64,000 bases of DNA, taken from positions 62,001 through 126,000 of the forward strand of contig NZ_FTNR01000013.1 of NCBI RefSeq assembly GCF_900156475.1, in the 5' to 3' direction. This stretch comes from Natronorubrum thiooxidans (GTDB taxonomy: Archaea > Halobacteriota > Halobacteria > Halobacteriales > Natrialbaceae). Both the position numbers and the translations under genes were made by a program. How positions within the stretch are numbered: position 1 is the stretch's first letter; every line of letters begins with the position of its first letter. The notes beneath the pieces were generated by a model, which was not told the DNA's origin, did no database searches, and was given only the letters and a program-made list of their open reading frames with translations. Positions 6,839 to 14,733 of the stretch are shown here, in pieces.

Positions 6839-8146
6839 TCAGCCACAGTAACAGTTGTCGTCGGGACAGAACGTCGGCTCTCGCTCGCCAACTGTGAGTC
6901 CGAGGGACGCAAGCGAACTCTGGATCCGCTGGCTGGGAGTCGTCTCCGGTCGGACCATCCCACCGACGGCACCAGTCGGGGACTCCCCAGTCTCGATCGT
7001 CGTAAGCAACTCCCGCTGGGCGTGGTCGATTACGGCCACGTGGTTTGCTGTCTGCACCGGGACGTACAGCTTTTCACGAGATGGACCCCACGCACCTGAA
7101 ATCGCGCTTCCACCGACGTCGATGTCTCGCACGACCGCTCGCTCCTCGAGGTCGATCACTGTGACCGCGTCGATCGCCGGCGTGAAGAGATAGGCGACGT
7201 CGCTGTCGGGACTGACTTCACTCGTGATCGGGGGTGCCGATAACCCATCATCGCGGGTAATGCGTTCCAGCTCCACTGGCTGTTCGGGAGTCGAGATATC
7301 CCAGATGCTTTCGGAACCCTCGCGCGGAATCGCCGGATCGGAGCCCAGTTCGCCCTCGCCGTTTTCAACCAGGAGATACTCGCCGTCGAACGACGCCGTC
7401 GTCATAAACGGGAGCACGTTCCCGCGATCGGCTGGATCGCCGACGTCGACTCGACGGACGATTTCGAACGGATCGACGCGAACGACGCTTATCGTCTCGT
7501 CTGCGATATTCGGGACGAACGCGTACTCACCGTCGGGAGTGAGTGTCATATCACACGGGCCTGCGTAGCCGACCTCGAGTTCGCCCGTGACCTCGCCGAA
7601 CGTGTCGCTCTCCCGATCAGCGTCGATTCGAACGAGAACGTGGTCGTCTGGATCTGCCGGGTCGGGATCCAACGTCGTCGTCCCGCCGCTTGCGACGAGC
7701 AGCTGGGTCTCGTCCGGTGTCAGATTGGGGTAGTTCGGCCCAAATCCCGTCTCGATCGTCGCGACCTCGTCTACCGTTTGCTGATCGAGGGCTTTGACGC
7801 CGCCCGAGACGTTGAGCCAGAGCGTGTCGTACGTCGAATCGATGCCGGTCCCGTACTGATTGGCCGGGAACGACGCAGTCGTGCCGATGAAGACAGTCTC
7901 GATCACCTCGTCAGTATCCACATCGATGAGACTCAGCGTTCGATCACCGGTGTTGAACACGTACATCGTCGGTGCCCGTTGCCCGCCCGCCTCAGAAAGA
8001 CATCCGGCCAACGTTGCAGTCGCCCCAACGGCGGCCGATGACTGCAGTACTCTGCGTCGGTCGATCCCGTTTCGGAACGGATCCCGTGCCGTTGCGTTCG
8101 TTCGACCGCCGTCCGTTTCGGTGTCAGTCTCCTGAGTGCGGGCCAC
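6839..8146 (-). CDS. Tat lipoprotein with YVTN/YncE-type beta-propeller and C-terminal Cys motif
   Basis: 435 residues from a GTG at 8146. NGIDRRRVLQSSAAVGATAT followed by LAGC is the Tat lipoprotein signal. From about residue 58 there are seven blade-like repeats of the YVTN/YncE kind (MYVFNTGDRTLSLIDVDTDE, DGEYAFVPNIADETISVVRV, DVAYLFTPAIDAVTVIDLEE, KLYVPVQTANHVAVIDHAQR). Such propellers serve as surface scaffolds or as heme-free relatives of cytochrome d1. After the last blade the chain ends in FCPDDNCYCG, a C-x4-C-x-C cluster suited to binding copper or another soft metal. It is divergent from the DUF3179 lipoprotein, with 103 bases between starts. A short inverted repeat (CACAC CT GTGTG, 8144-8155) covers its start. 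Confidence 0.85.
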   Translation of the reverse strand: MARTQETDTETDGGRTNATARDPFRNGIDRRRVLQSSAAVGATATLAGCLSEAGGQRAPTMYVFNTGDRTLSLIDVDTDEVIETVFIGTTASFPANQYGTGIDSTYDTLWLNVSGGVKALDQQTVDEVATIETGFGPNYPNLTPDETQLLVASGGTTTLDPDPADPDDHVLVRIDADRESDTFGEVTGELEVGYAGPCDMTLTPDGEYAFVPNIADETISVVRVDPFEIVRRVDVGDPADRGNVLPFMTTASFDGEYLLVENGEGELGSDPAIPREGSESIWDISTPEQPVELERITRDDGLSAPPITSEVSPDSDVAYLFTPAIDAVTVIDLEERAVVRDIDVGGSAISGAWGPSREKLYVPVQTANHVAVIDHAQRELLTTIETGESPTGAVGGMVRPETTPSQRIQSSLASLGLTVGEREPTFCPDDNCYCG

Positions 8147-8155
8147 ACCTGTGTG
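8144..8155. promoter_or_regulatory. Short inverted repeat at the start of the beta-propeller gene
   Basis: CACAC-CT-GTGTG spans the GTG start codon and the bases before it in the divergent region. It could be an operator for the winged-helix regulator, but at 12 bases it may be chance. Confidence 0.25.
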
Positions 8156-8249
8156 TTCTATCGCCCGAGACTAAACACTGTCTCGCGGCTATGCGTTCGG
8201 CACACACAACCGACGGCAGGTTATCTGGGATGGGATCCTGCTAGTCCCT

Positions 8250-9350
8250 ATGCGAGACAGTCACATGACAAACGGCATATCCAGACGGCGCGTTCTCGGC
8301 GCGACGGGTGCTGTCGGTCTCTCTGCACTGGCAGGCTGTCTCGGTGGCCCCAGTATCCTCGAGCGCGGAACAAACGACGAATCCACGTCGATGAGTGGCC
8401 CACCGACAGCTGATCGGTCGCTCCCCGAGGAGTACACGGCCGACGAACTCGAGGCCGCGAGTCTCTCCGGCGGGCCGGGACAGGACGGCATTCCCTCCAT
8501 CGACGAGCCGCAATTCGCCTCCGCCGACGATCCACCGGCGACCCTTGAGGCGGACGATCCGGTCTTCGGCGTCGAAATGGACGGCGAAGCGAAGGCCTAT
8601 CCCCAGTACATTCTCGTCTGGCACGAAATCGTCAACGACGTCGTCGGCGGCGAGCCGGTCGCGGTCACGTACTGTCCCCTGACCGGGACGGCACAGGGCT
8701 TTTATCGCGGCGAGAGCGAATTCGGCGTCTCCGGCCAACTGATCAACAGCAATCTCGTCATGTTCGACCGCGGGACAGAGACGTGGTGGCCCCAAATACT
8801 TGCGTGGGGACTCAACGGCCCGCTCGAGGGGGCATACCTCGAGGAGTTTCAGGTAACCTGGACGACGTGGGGACGATGGCGCGAGCAGTATCCGGAGACG
8901 GTCGTGCTCACGGAGGAGACCGGCCACATTCGTAATTACGGTGACGACCCCTATGGAGAGTACAATCCCAGAAGCGGGTATTACGACAACGAGAACACGC
9001 TGTTTACTCCGTTGGCGACGGACGACCAGTTCCCACCGAAGGCGGTCGTCATCGGGATGCGAAACGCCGACGGCGCGATGGCCGTCCCCAAGGAGACGCT
9101 CCGCGATCAACTGGTCATCGAGGGGACAGTAAGCGACGTTCCGTACGTGACCGTCTACGACGAGGCGCTCGATACGGGCTACGTGTATCACAATCCCGCC
9201 ACGGAGGCAGTCGAATACGACGACGGGACGTTCACTGTCGATGGCGACGAGTACGACCCGGATGCGCTGCCACTCGAGCGCGAGATCGCGTTCGACGCGA
9301 TGTGGTTCGCGTGGTTCGGCTACTATCCGTCGACGGTGGTGCACGAATGA
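8250..9350 (+). CDS. DUF3179 domain lipoprotein
   Basis: 366 residues; ATG 8250 or ATG 8265 (MTNGISRRR) are both possible starts. GISRRRVLGATGAVGLSALA followed by GC is a Tat lipoprotein signal, then an acidic linker. The DUF3179 domain runs from about residue 95 to 350: VFGVEMDGEAKAYPQYILVW, then HEIVNDVVGG, VAVTYCPLTGTAQGF, NLVMFDRGTETWWPQ, and a long W/Y-rich C-terminal half. DUF3179 proteins are extracytoplasmic and the Cys of TYCPLTG is conserved; their reaction is not known to me. The stop codon overlaps the start of the next membrane protein (ATGA), so the two are translated together. Confidence 0.9.
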   Translation: MRDSHMTNGISRRRVLGATGAVGLSALAGCLGGPSILERGTNDESTSMSGPPTADRSLPEEYTADELEAASLSGGPGQDGIPSIDEPQFASADDPPATLEADDPVFGVEMDGEAKAYPQYILVWHEIVNDVVGGEPVAVTYCPLTGTAQGFYRGESEFGVSGQLINSNLVMFDRGTETWWPQILAWGLNGPLEGAYLEEFQVTWTTWGRWREQYPETVVLTEETGHIRNYGDDPYGEYNPRSGYYDNENTLFTPLATDDQFPPKAVVIGMRNADGAMAVPKETLRDQLVIEGTVSDVPYVTVYDEALDTGYVYHNPATEAVEYDDGTFTVDGDEYDPDALPLEREIAFDAMWFAWFGYYPSTVVHE

Positions 9351-9964
9351 GCACGGATACCCGGTTCAGCCCAAATCTGAAGCGCCGACTCGACGAGACG
9401 GGAGCTGCGACGGCGCTCGTTGTTCGCCGAGGCGACTCGCTGTCGGTCGCAGTCGGCATCGCGATCGTCTACCTCGCCGTTTTTCTCTGGGCGATCGGTG
9501 ACCTCGCCTTCCGACCGGACGTAGCGGCGAATCTGATCGTGGTCGACGAGCCGCTGGTCCGAATGTTCGACCGAACCGGCCCGGCATCGTTCGAGGCTGT
9601 TGCACTTCTCGACACCGGTGTCGTTCGCGTGCTGGTGTCGCCAGTCAACGTGGCGATCGGGCTCGTGATCGCTGGGCTCGTCGGCCTCAACCTCGGGCTG
9701 ACCTATCTCGCGGTCGTCCAGCCGGCAGCCTGCGGGATCGGCGCGGGATCCGGGCTGTTCGCGTCGGTGCCCGCACTACTATCTGGAACGGTGTGCTGTG
9801 GCCCCGTCATCTTGATCGCACTTGGCATTCAGGCGAGTGGCCTTCTGTTGACTATGTTCGCGTGGCTGTTGCCGCTCGGCGTTGTCCTGATGCTGCTGAG
9901 TCTCGTGTACGTTTCCGGACGGATCGACGTTGCCGGCGCTTCAGGCGAGACGCCATCGCTGTAA
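9347..9964 (+). CDS. Multi-pass membrane protein with CCGP motif
   Basis: 205 residues, starting at the ATG inside the ATGA overlap with the DUF3179 gene. Five hydrophobic segments are visible at about 35-55, 95-117, 122-145, 150-172 and 175-195. The central pair contains QPAACGIGAGSGLFASVPAL followed by GTVCCGPVI. A Cys-Cys-Gly-Pro in a membrane helix recalls MerT-type or DsbD-type ion/thiol carriers, so transfer of a metal or electrons across the membrane to the DUF3179 partner is plausible; this is inference. I do not recognise a named family. Confidence 0.8.
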   Translation: MSTDTRFSPNLKRRLDETGAATALVVRRGDSLSVAVGIAIVYLAVFLWAIGDLAFRPDVAANLIVVDEPLVRMFDRTGPASFEAVALLDTGVVRVLVSPVNVAIGLVIAGLVGLNLGLTYLAVVQPAACGIGAGSGLFASVPALLSGTVCCGPVILIALGIQASGLLLTMFAWLLPLGVVLMLLSLVYVSGRIDVAGASGETPSL

Positions 9965-10295
9965 ACCACCGCCGTGAGCCGATCGCCTGTGTGACGTAAT
10001 TGCGGACTCGCCTGTGTGATGTCATTACAGTCACATTATCTCGATGGGTGTTCGTAGCCAACGCCCAACCGGATAACATTCATACAGGTGTAAAACATCG
10101 AAATGTGAGGAGACTTACATGACGATCGGGTTTCAGGCTTCGTGTGGGTGATTAGCATAGTTCGAGTGGCGAGCATGATGAGAGTCTGGCCCAGTTCTCG
10201 TTCGTATGCGGAACCGTCCGGCTGTAGAACTCCTGTCGCCACACTTTCGAGAGTTGAACCAAACTCGATTTATTGGCCTACTACGGACAGGCCGT
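9965..10295 (+). other. Gene-free stretch before the His-rich lipoprotein
   Basis: No coding region can be supported. It contains the 25-base imperfect tandem repeat at 9984-10033 and, near its end, a TATA-like TTTATT about 26 bases before ATG 10296, which fits a leaderless promoter. Confidence 0.5.
9984..10033. repeat. Imperfect 25-base tandem repeat
   Basis: Two head-to-tail units begin CGCCTGTGTGACGTAATTGC and CGCCTGTGTGATGTCATTAC. They fall just after the CCGP membrane-protein gene, in non-coding DNA. They could be paired regulator sites or a trace of slippage. Confidence 0.6.
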
Positions 10296-10808
10296 ATGGA
10301 ACAGCGGAGTGCATCCGAACTAGCTAACGGGATTTCGAGACGAACCGTACTCGCTACTGCAACTGCCATCGGCGGCGGCACGCTCGCTGGGTGTATCAGC
10401 GACAGCGGCGACGGCGCATCGGACGACACCCACAGTGATGACGGCGATCACGACCACGACGAAAACAGCGAAACCGACGAGGACAGCGAGTTGGCAACCG
10501 AACTCGCAGCGGAGATGGTCGACGCCATCGACGACGAACTCTCGGTCTCCGGCTGGGAATTAAACGGGATGTTCGTTCCAGACTACACCGACAGCGGTGG
10601 CCCTGAGGCCGACATCGAAATCCTCGGACCTGCCTACGCCGACATCGTCGATCAGGGGTTCGATCGGCGAGCGATGCCGACCGCTCGTGATGACGATGGG
10701 AGTGTCGATTTCATGGTCTTTCTCGAACCCGAGTGGGCTCGGGAGTATCTCGACGGCAACTGGACAAAAGCGGAGTATTACGCGGAAATCGCCGACTCCG
10801 AACACTAG
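10296..10808 (+). CDS. Small acidic Tat lipoprotein with His/Asp-rich linker
   Basis: 170 residues from ATG 10296, placed about 26 bases after a TATA-like TTTATT; a longer in-frame start lacks a signal and is rejected. GISRRTVLATATAIGGGTLA followed by GC is a Tat lipoprotein signal. Residues 35-68 are almost entirely Asp, Glu, Ser and His (HSDDGDHDHDENSETDEDSE), a possible metal sponge. The folded part (about 70-165) has SVSGWELNGMFVPDYTDSGG and ends with EPEWAREYLDGNWTKAEYYA. No named family is recognised. It lies between the DUF3179 pair and the disulfide reductase, on the same strand. Confidence 0.8.
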   Translation: MEQRSASELANGISRRTVLATATAIGGGTLAGCISDSGDGASDDTHSDDGDHDHDENSETDEDSELATELAAEMVDAIDDELSVSGWELNGMFVPDYTDSGGPEADIEILGPAYADIVDQGFDRRAMPTARDDDGSVDFMVFLEPEWAREYLDGNWTKAEYYAEIADSEH

Positions 10809-10882
10809 CACTGGATGTTCGAGCAGCCGCTTTGCACCGCTGTCTCGTCGGTCGTGTCTCGGTGGTGAACACCCCCGGTCGC

Positions 10883-10890
10883 TATTTATA
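10883..10890 (+). promoter_or_regulatory. TATA box of the disulfide reductase gene
   Basis: CTATTTATAC stands 26-33 bases before ATG 10916, the spacing of a haloarchaeal leaderless promoter. It supports that ATG over a far-upstream in-frame start. Confidence 0.6.
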
Positions 10891-10915
10891 CCTTGCCGAA
10901 GTCGATACCGGTGGA

Positions 10916-12277
10916 ATGACCGATTTTGAGCTCATCGTCATCGGTGGTGGCACAGCCAACAACGTCGCCGCGGCGGCAGCGGAGCACGGCCTCGAGACCG
11001 CGCTCGTCGAACCCGGGCCGCTCGGTGGCACCTGTCTCAATCGCGGCTGTAACCCATCGAAAATCCTGATTCAGGCCGCAAACGCGGTTAGCCACGTCCG
11101 GGACGCAGACCAGTTTCACGTCGATGCCAGTCTCGAGGGCATCGACTGGGAACGTGTCGTCGACGAGATGGACGACCTGCTGGGCGGGATCGCCTCGGAT
11201 ATGGCAGCCCGCTACCGGAACATGGAGGGGCTCACGCTGTTCGAAGAGCGAACACAGTTCGTCGACGAACGGACGGTCGAACTCGACGGGCAGGCGGTAA
11301 CCGGTGAAAAGATCGTCGTTGCAACGGGAAGTCGGCCCGTCGTGCCGCCGATCGACGGCCTCGAGGAGATCGACTATCTGACGAGCAAGGAGGCGCTGTA
11401 CCTGACCGAGCCGCCGGAGAGTCTCGTCATCCTCGGCGGTGGCTACATCGCCGTCGAACTCGGCTACGTGTTCGACTCGATCGGCACAGACGTCACCATC
11501 ATCGAAAAGAACGACTCGCTCGTCTCACGTGAGGACGAAGCGGTCGCCACGACCCTGACGGAAATCGCAAGCGATCGCCACGACGTCCACACTGGCCATC
11601 TGGTGACAGCAGTCGAGGAGATCGGAGACGAGTACCGCGTCCACGCTGAGACCGACGACGGTGAGACGCTCGCTGTCGATTGGTCGGACGTTCTCGTTGC
11701 CCTCGGCCGACGGCCGAACACCGACGCGTTGAACCTCGAGGCAACCAGCATCGAGGTCGACGACCGTGGCTTTATCGAAACGGACGACTATCTCGAGACG
11801 ACCGCCGAAAACATCTGGGCGCAGGGCGACGTGGCTGGCAACGCGCTGTTCAAACACTCCGGCGACTACGAGACACGCCACGTGATCGATACCGTCGTCC
11901 ACGACGACCGCCGCCAGCTCGATCTCACGGCGATGCCACACACGATCTTTACCGAGCCCCAGATCGCTGGCGTTGGAGCCACCGAAGCGGAACTCGAGGA
12001 CGCTGGCCGTGAGTACATCGTCGGTCGCGCTGACTACGCCGACTCGGCGATGGGGCGAGCGAAGAAACTCGAGGACGGCTTCGTGAAAGTGCTCGCGACA
12101 CCTGACGGCGAGATCCTGGGCTGTCACATTATCGGCTACGAGGCGTCGATGCTGATCCACGAGGCAGTCGTCGCGATGCGAACCGGCGCCAGCGTCGACG
12201 AGGTGGCGAACACGATTCATGCCCACCCGACGCTGGGCAAAGTCGTTGAAGCCGCGTTCAGGGACGTCTCGATCTGA
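10916..12277 (+). CDS. FAD pyridine-nucleotide:disulfide oxidoreductase (Lpd/mercuric-reductase type)
   Basis: 453 residues. The FAD-binding start is LIVIGGGTANNVAAAAAEHG. The redox disulfide is GGTCLNRGCNPSK (Cys40, Cys45). The NAD(P)H Rossmann motif is VILGGGYIAVELGYV, a later FAD motif is NIWAQGDVAG, and the C-terminal dimerisation domain closes with HAHPTLGKVVEAAF. In dihydrolipoamide dehydrogenase the last motif is HPTLSE with a catalytic His-Glu pair; here the Glu position is Lys, so proton relay may differ. The substrate is unknown: lipoamide, mercuric ion, a low-molecular-weight thiol or a small protein disulfide are all possible. It closes the envelope redox island on the plus strand and has its own promoter. 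Confidence 0.88.
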   Translation: MTDFELIVIGGGTANNVAAAAAEHGLETALVEPGPLGGTCLNRGCNPSKILIQAANAVSHVRDADQFHVDASLEGIDWERVVDEMDDLLGGIASDMAARYRNMEGLTLFEERTQFVDERTVELDGQAVTGEKIVVATGSRPVVPPIDGLEEIDYLTSKEALYLTEPPESLVILGGGYIAVELGYVFDSIGTDVTIIEKNDSLVSREDEAVATTLTEIASDRHDVHTGHLVTAVEEIGDEYRVHAETDDGETLAVDWSDVLVALGRRPNTDALNLEATSIEVDDRGFIETDDYLETTAENIWAQGDVAGNALFKHSGDYETRHVIDTVVHDDRRQLDLTAMPHTIFTEPQIAGVGATEAELEDAGREYIVGRADYADSAMGRAKKLEDGFVKVLATPDGEILGCHIIGYEASMLIHEAVVAMRTGASVDEVANTIHAHPTLGKVVEAAFRDVSI

Positions 12278-12800
12278 TGAGAAACATCGAGATTGACCAG
12301 AATCAACAGTCCCGGACGTTATATGCGGAGCAGGCGCAATACCACGGTGTTTACGCCGTGGATACGCGCCGTCACTCCGTGTCACGTTCTACTGACGATA
12401 GCATAGTTGGACTTTCCAATCCGTACTTTCAAGTTGGGGGAACTCTTTCTCAGAAGTAAGGTCAGGTCGGAACGGAGCGGATTCCGAACGACCGTCGGAG
12501 GCGGTCCACCCGCCATCTAACGAGGCAATATCCGAAACGCCGATGCGGTGAACGCGAATCCTTGAAGGGTTCGTCACTGTGCCCGTCGGTCGAGCACGCC
12601 CACGATAACTCCGAGTCCGTTGACGCGTCAGCGACTCCTTGCTGGCAAAAACAACAGATGGGGACCACGACGCCGAGGATAGGAGTACCGGCGGTTTGGC
12701 ACCGCCAGTCAGCCACCGACCACGACGACTGGGTTAAACGGGTTCCCGTAAAGTGACGGCGTCCCTGGTTGCAAACCTGAAACTCCCACCGCTCGGGATT
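12278..12800 (+). other. Decayed, gene-free stretch ending in an IS200/IS605-type relic
   Basis: No intact gene. From about 12545 the plus strand shows short broken frames reminiscent of the C-terminal tail and 3' region of an IS1341/TnpB element, leading into the hairpin at 12799-12830. No recognisable catalytic TnpB motif survives, so this assignment rests mainly on the terminal structure. Confidence 0.4.
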
Positions 12801-12830
12801 CCTCCGCCTCCAGGCGGAGGAGGATGTCAA
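12799..12830 (+). mobile_element. Putative right-end hairpin of an IS200/IS605 (IS1341-type) element
   Basis: CCTCCGCCT-CCA-GGCGGAGG forms a near-perfect hairpin and is followed by AGGATGTCAA. I recall this hairpin-plus-GAGGATGTCA ending from right ends of haloarchaeal TnpB-type elements, which lack inverted terminal repeats and insert by single-strand transfer. The final TCA is also the reverse complement of the TGA stop of the zinc-finger gene 12827-13039, so the element ends exactly in that stop codon. Confidence 0.5.
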
Positions 12831-13039
12831 TCGGAGGACCACTCGCAGACGTTGCCTGCAGTCAGGTCGCTCTCGTCGATGTGCGCTGACAGACACGCGT
12901 AGTTGCAGAAGTACGTCGGCGAGCCACAGTCGGCGGTGCAGTCGCGCACACAGATGGGATCGTGATCGAAGATCCGCGACTCGCAGTACGCACAGGACGC
13001 ATCCACACTCGGTGTCGTAATTGTCGTCGACATACACAC
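12827..13039 (-). CDS. Small Cys-rich zinc-binding protein (DUF7576-like)
   Basis: 70 residues; ATG at codon 1 or 3 (MCMSTT). Cysteines lie in CAYC (residues 16-19), CVRDC, DCGSP and FCNYAC, and the chain closes with CEWSSD. The spacing suggests one or two treble-clef zinc sites, as in short haloarchaeal proteins I believe are called DUF7576. The function is unknown; it is probably cytoplasmic. It follows the carboxymuconolactone decarboxylase-like gene by 82 bases on the same strand. Its stop codon coincides with the end of the transposon relic. Confidence 0.75.
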   Translation of the reverse strand: MCMSTTITTPSVDASCAYCESRIFDHDPICVRDCTADCGSPTYFCNYACLSAHIDESDLTAGNVCEWSSD

Positions 13040-13120
13040 AGTGACATGGACGAGCGACGAAAGTGTTCCGCCCGCAACACCCGAAATCGTCCGTTCAGGT
13101 GTCTGGAGCGACCGAATTGA

Positions 13121-13690
13121 CTATGATGAGTCCCCGTCGAAAAGCCGGGCGACCGCCTCGTCGTCGGGCGTCCAGCCAACGAACTCGCCGCCTTCGAACG
13201 GGAGGTCGACCGAGGCGATGTAGTTACAGAGACCGACGTAGAAATCGATGAGCAGCCCGGCGACGACGATTTCGGCCGGCGAATACTCGCGAGCCAGCGC
13301 GTCGTGAATCTCGTCCGTCACCGTTCCCGATTCGACGGCTCGAGCGTACTGGAGCAAGACGTACTCAGTGTCGTCGAACAGCGAGAAGTCGTCGCCGCCG
13401 ATCGCCCGCATCTCCTCGAGTGTAACACCCTTCTCGCGAGCGATGTCGACGTGCTGGTGCCACTCGTAGCGCGCGCCACGCGCTCGAGCGACAGTGAGGA
13501 TGACCAGCTCTTTTCGTCGCTGGCCAAGCTGGTCGTAGAGCGTGTTCAGATACTCGAGGGTTGCCTCGAGCACCTCGGGGTTGTGCGCCCACGCACGGAA
13601 GATGTGGCGGTCGCCGAGATACTCGTCGGTGAACAGGTGGTGATACGCCTCGGGAATGTCGTCGAGTTCGAGTAGTGGTAGTCGTGACAT
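13121..13690 (-). CDS. Carboxymuconolactone decarboxylase/AhpD-fold protein
   Basis: 189 residues, all-helical. The conserved core is RRKELVILTVARARGARYEW followed by HQHVDIAREKGVTLEEMRAI and later VLLQYARAVESGTVTDEIHD. Family members with alkylhydroperoxidase activity carry CxxC in this helix; here it is EWHQHVD, so the protein belongs to the Cys-less group, where a His may act on a lactone or carboxylate. It begins 20 bases after the patatin gene and should be the third gene of the polyhydroxyalkanoate operon. The substrate is unknown. Confidence 0.85.
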   Translation of the reverse strand: MSRLPLLELDDIPEAYHHLFTDEYLGDRHIFRAWAHNPEVLEATLEYLNTLYDQLGQRRKELVILTVARARGARYEWHQHVDIAREKGVTLEEMRAIGGDDFSLFDDTEYVLLQYARAVESGTVTDEIHDALAREYSPAEIVVAGLLIDFYVGLCNYIASVDLPFEGGEFVGWTPDDEAVARLFDGDSS

Positions 13691-13710
13691 TGTGGTTTGG
13701 TTGTGATCGG

Positions 13711-14733
13711 TTAGTCGATTGGATGATTGTGGCGTGGCTCCGAGACAGTGTAGGCGCTCTCGTCGGGCGGGCCGACATCGAGAAACGCGGCTGCGCGCGT
13801 CTCACCGAGGTCGATCAGTTCCCGGATAAACGACGGGCTCCGATCGACTTTCGTCGAACAGTGGTAGTTCTCTTCCATCGGGATTCGTCGAACAGCGGTC
13901 CTCGAAAAATCGTCCTCGGGGAGGTGTCCGGCGTCGATCCACTCGTTGACGCGTTTGATGACGTGGAGCTCCTGATTCAGCGAAATATTCCCCGCGAGTT
14001 CGTTGCGCCGATCGGCAATCTCCTCGATGGAGGTGGGCTCGCCCTCGATCTCTTGGGGGTTGATCTGGATGACCCACAGTTCGTCCGGCTTGCGGCCGGC
14101 GTTGCCGGCCATGAGGTCGTCGATCGGTGGGTTCTGGGAGAACAGCCCGTCCCAGTGGAGGTGGCCATCGATCTCGACGGCCTCGAAAAGGGTCGGGACG
14201 GCAGCCGACGCGAGCACCGCCTGCGGCGTCACCTGTTCGTCGACGAACGTCTCGAAGATACCGGCGTTAACGTCGACCGTTCCGACGACGAGCTTCGGAG
14301 CGTTTTTTGTACAGAGGCCAGGAATTTCCGCGAACTCGATATGTCGTTCGAGCGTCTCCCGGATCCGATCTTTCCCAGCCTCCGAGCCGGGTGTCTGGTA
14401 CGGGCTGAGCTGTGGAATCGGAATTCCGTTGCTCTCGAGTCGCGAGAGCCCGGCAGCCCAGTTGTTCAGGAACCGATCGCCGACGTCGGTCGCCGACAGA
14501 TCGGTCCACAGCGCCTCGAGGAGTTCGATGGCGCGTGCCTCATCAGCCGTAACGAGCCCGTACCACGCCGCGAGGGCGTTGAACGCGCCGCCGGAGGTGC
14601 CGCTGATCCCGACCAGTTCGCAGTCGTCGGGCCACTCGCGGAACAGCCCCTTCAGAACGCCGGCAGTGAACGCGGTGTGGCTCCCCCCGCCCTGACAGGC
14701 GATCGCGACGTTCCTCGAACCGGCCTCACTCAT
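13711..14733 (-). CDS. phaZh1: Patatin-like polyhydroxyalkanoate depolymerase (PhaZh1-like)
   Basis: 340 residues. The patatin fold is shown by the oxyanion GGG (IACQGGGSHTAF, Gly15-17), the nucleophile elbow GISGTSGG (Ser47) and the catalytic Asp in HLHWDGLFSQNPP (Asp195). From memory, Gly16, Ser47 and Asp195 are exactly the residues found essential in PhaZh1, the patatin-like depolymerase on polyhydroxyalkanoate granules of Haloferax mediterranei. There too the gene lies beside a 3-hydroxybutyrate dehydrogenase. Here it overlaps the SDR gene by 8 bases. Expected role: release of 3-hydroxybutyrate from storage granules in the cytoplasm. A phospholipase role is the alternative. Confidence 0.88.
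   Translation of the reverse strand: MSEAGSRNVAIACQGGGSHTAFTAGVLKGLFREWPDDCELVGISGTSGGAFNALAAWYGLVTADEARAIELLEALWTDLSATDVGDRFLNNWAAGLSRLESNGIPIPQLSPYQTPGSEAGKDRIRETLERHIEFAEIPGLCTKNAPKLVVGTVDVNAGIFETFVDEQVTPQAVLASAAVPTLFEAVEIDGHLHWDGLFSQNPPIDDLMAGNAGRKPDELWVIQINPQEIEGEPTSIEEIADRRNELAGNISLNQELHVIKRVNEWIDAGHLPEDDFSRTAVRRIPMEENYHCSTKVDRSPSFIRELIDLGETRAAAFLDVGPPDESAYTVSEPRHNHPID

Noticed and set aside
8241-9344. 367-codon minus-strand frame under the DUF3179 gene
   Set aside because: Opposite-strand shadow; the plus strand has Tat signal, lipobox and DUF3179 motifs.
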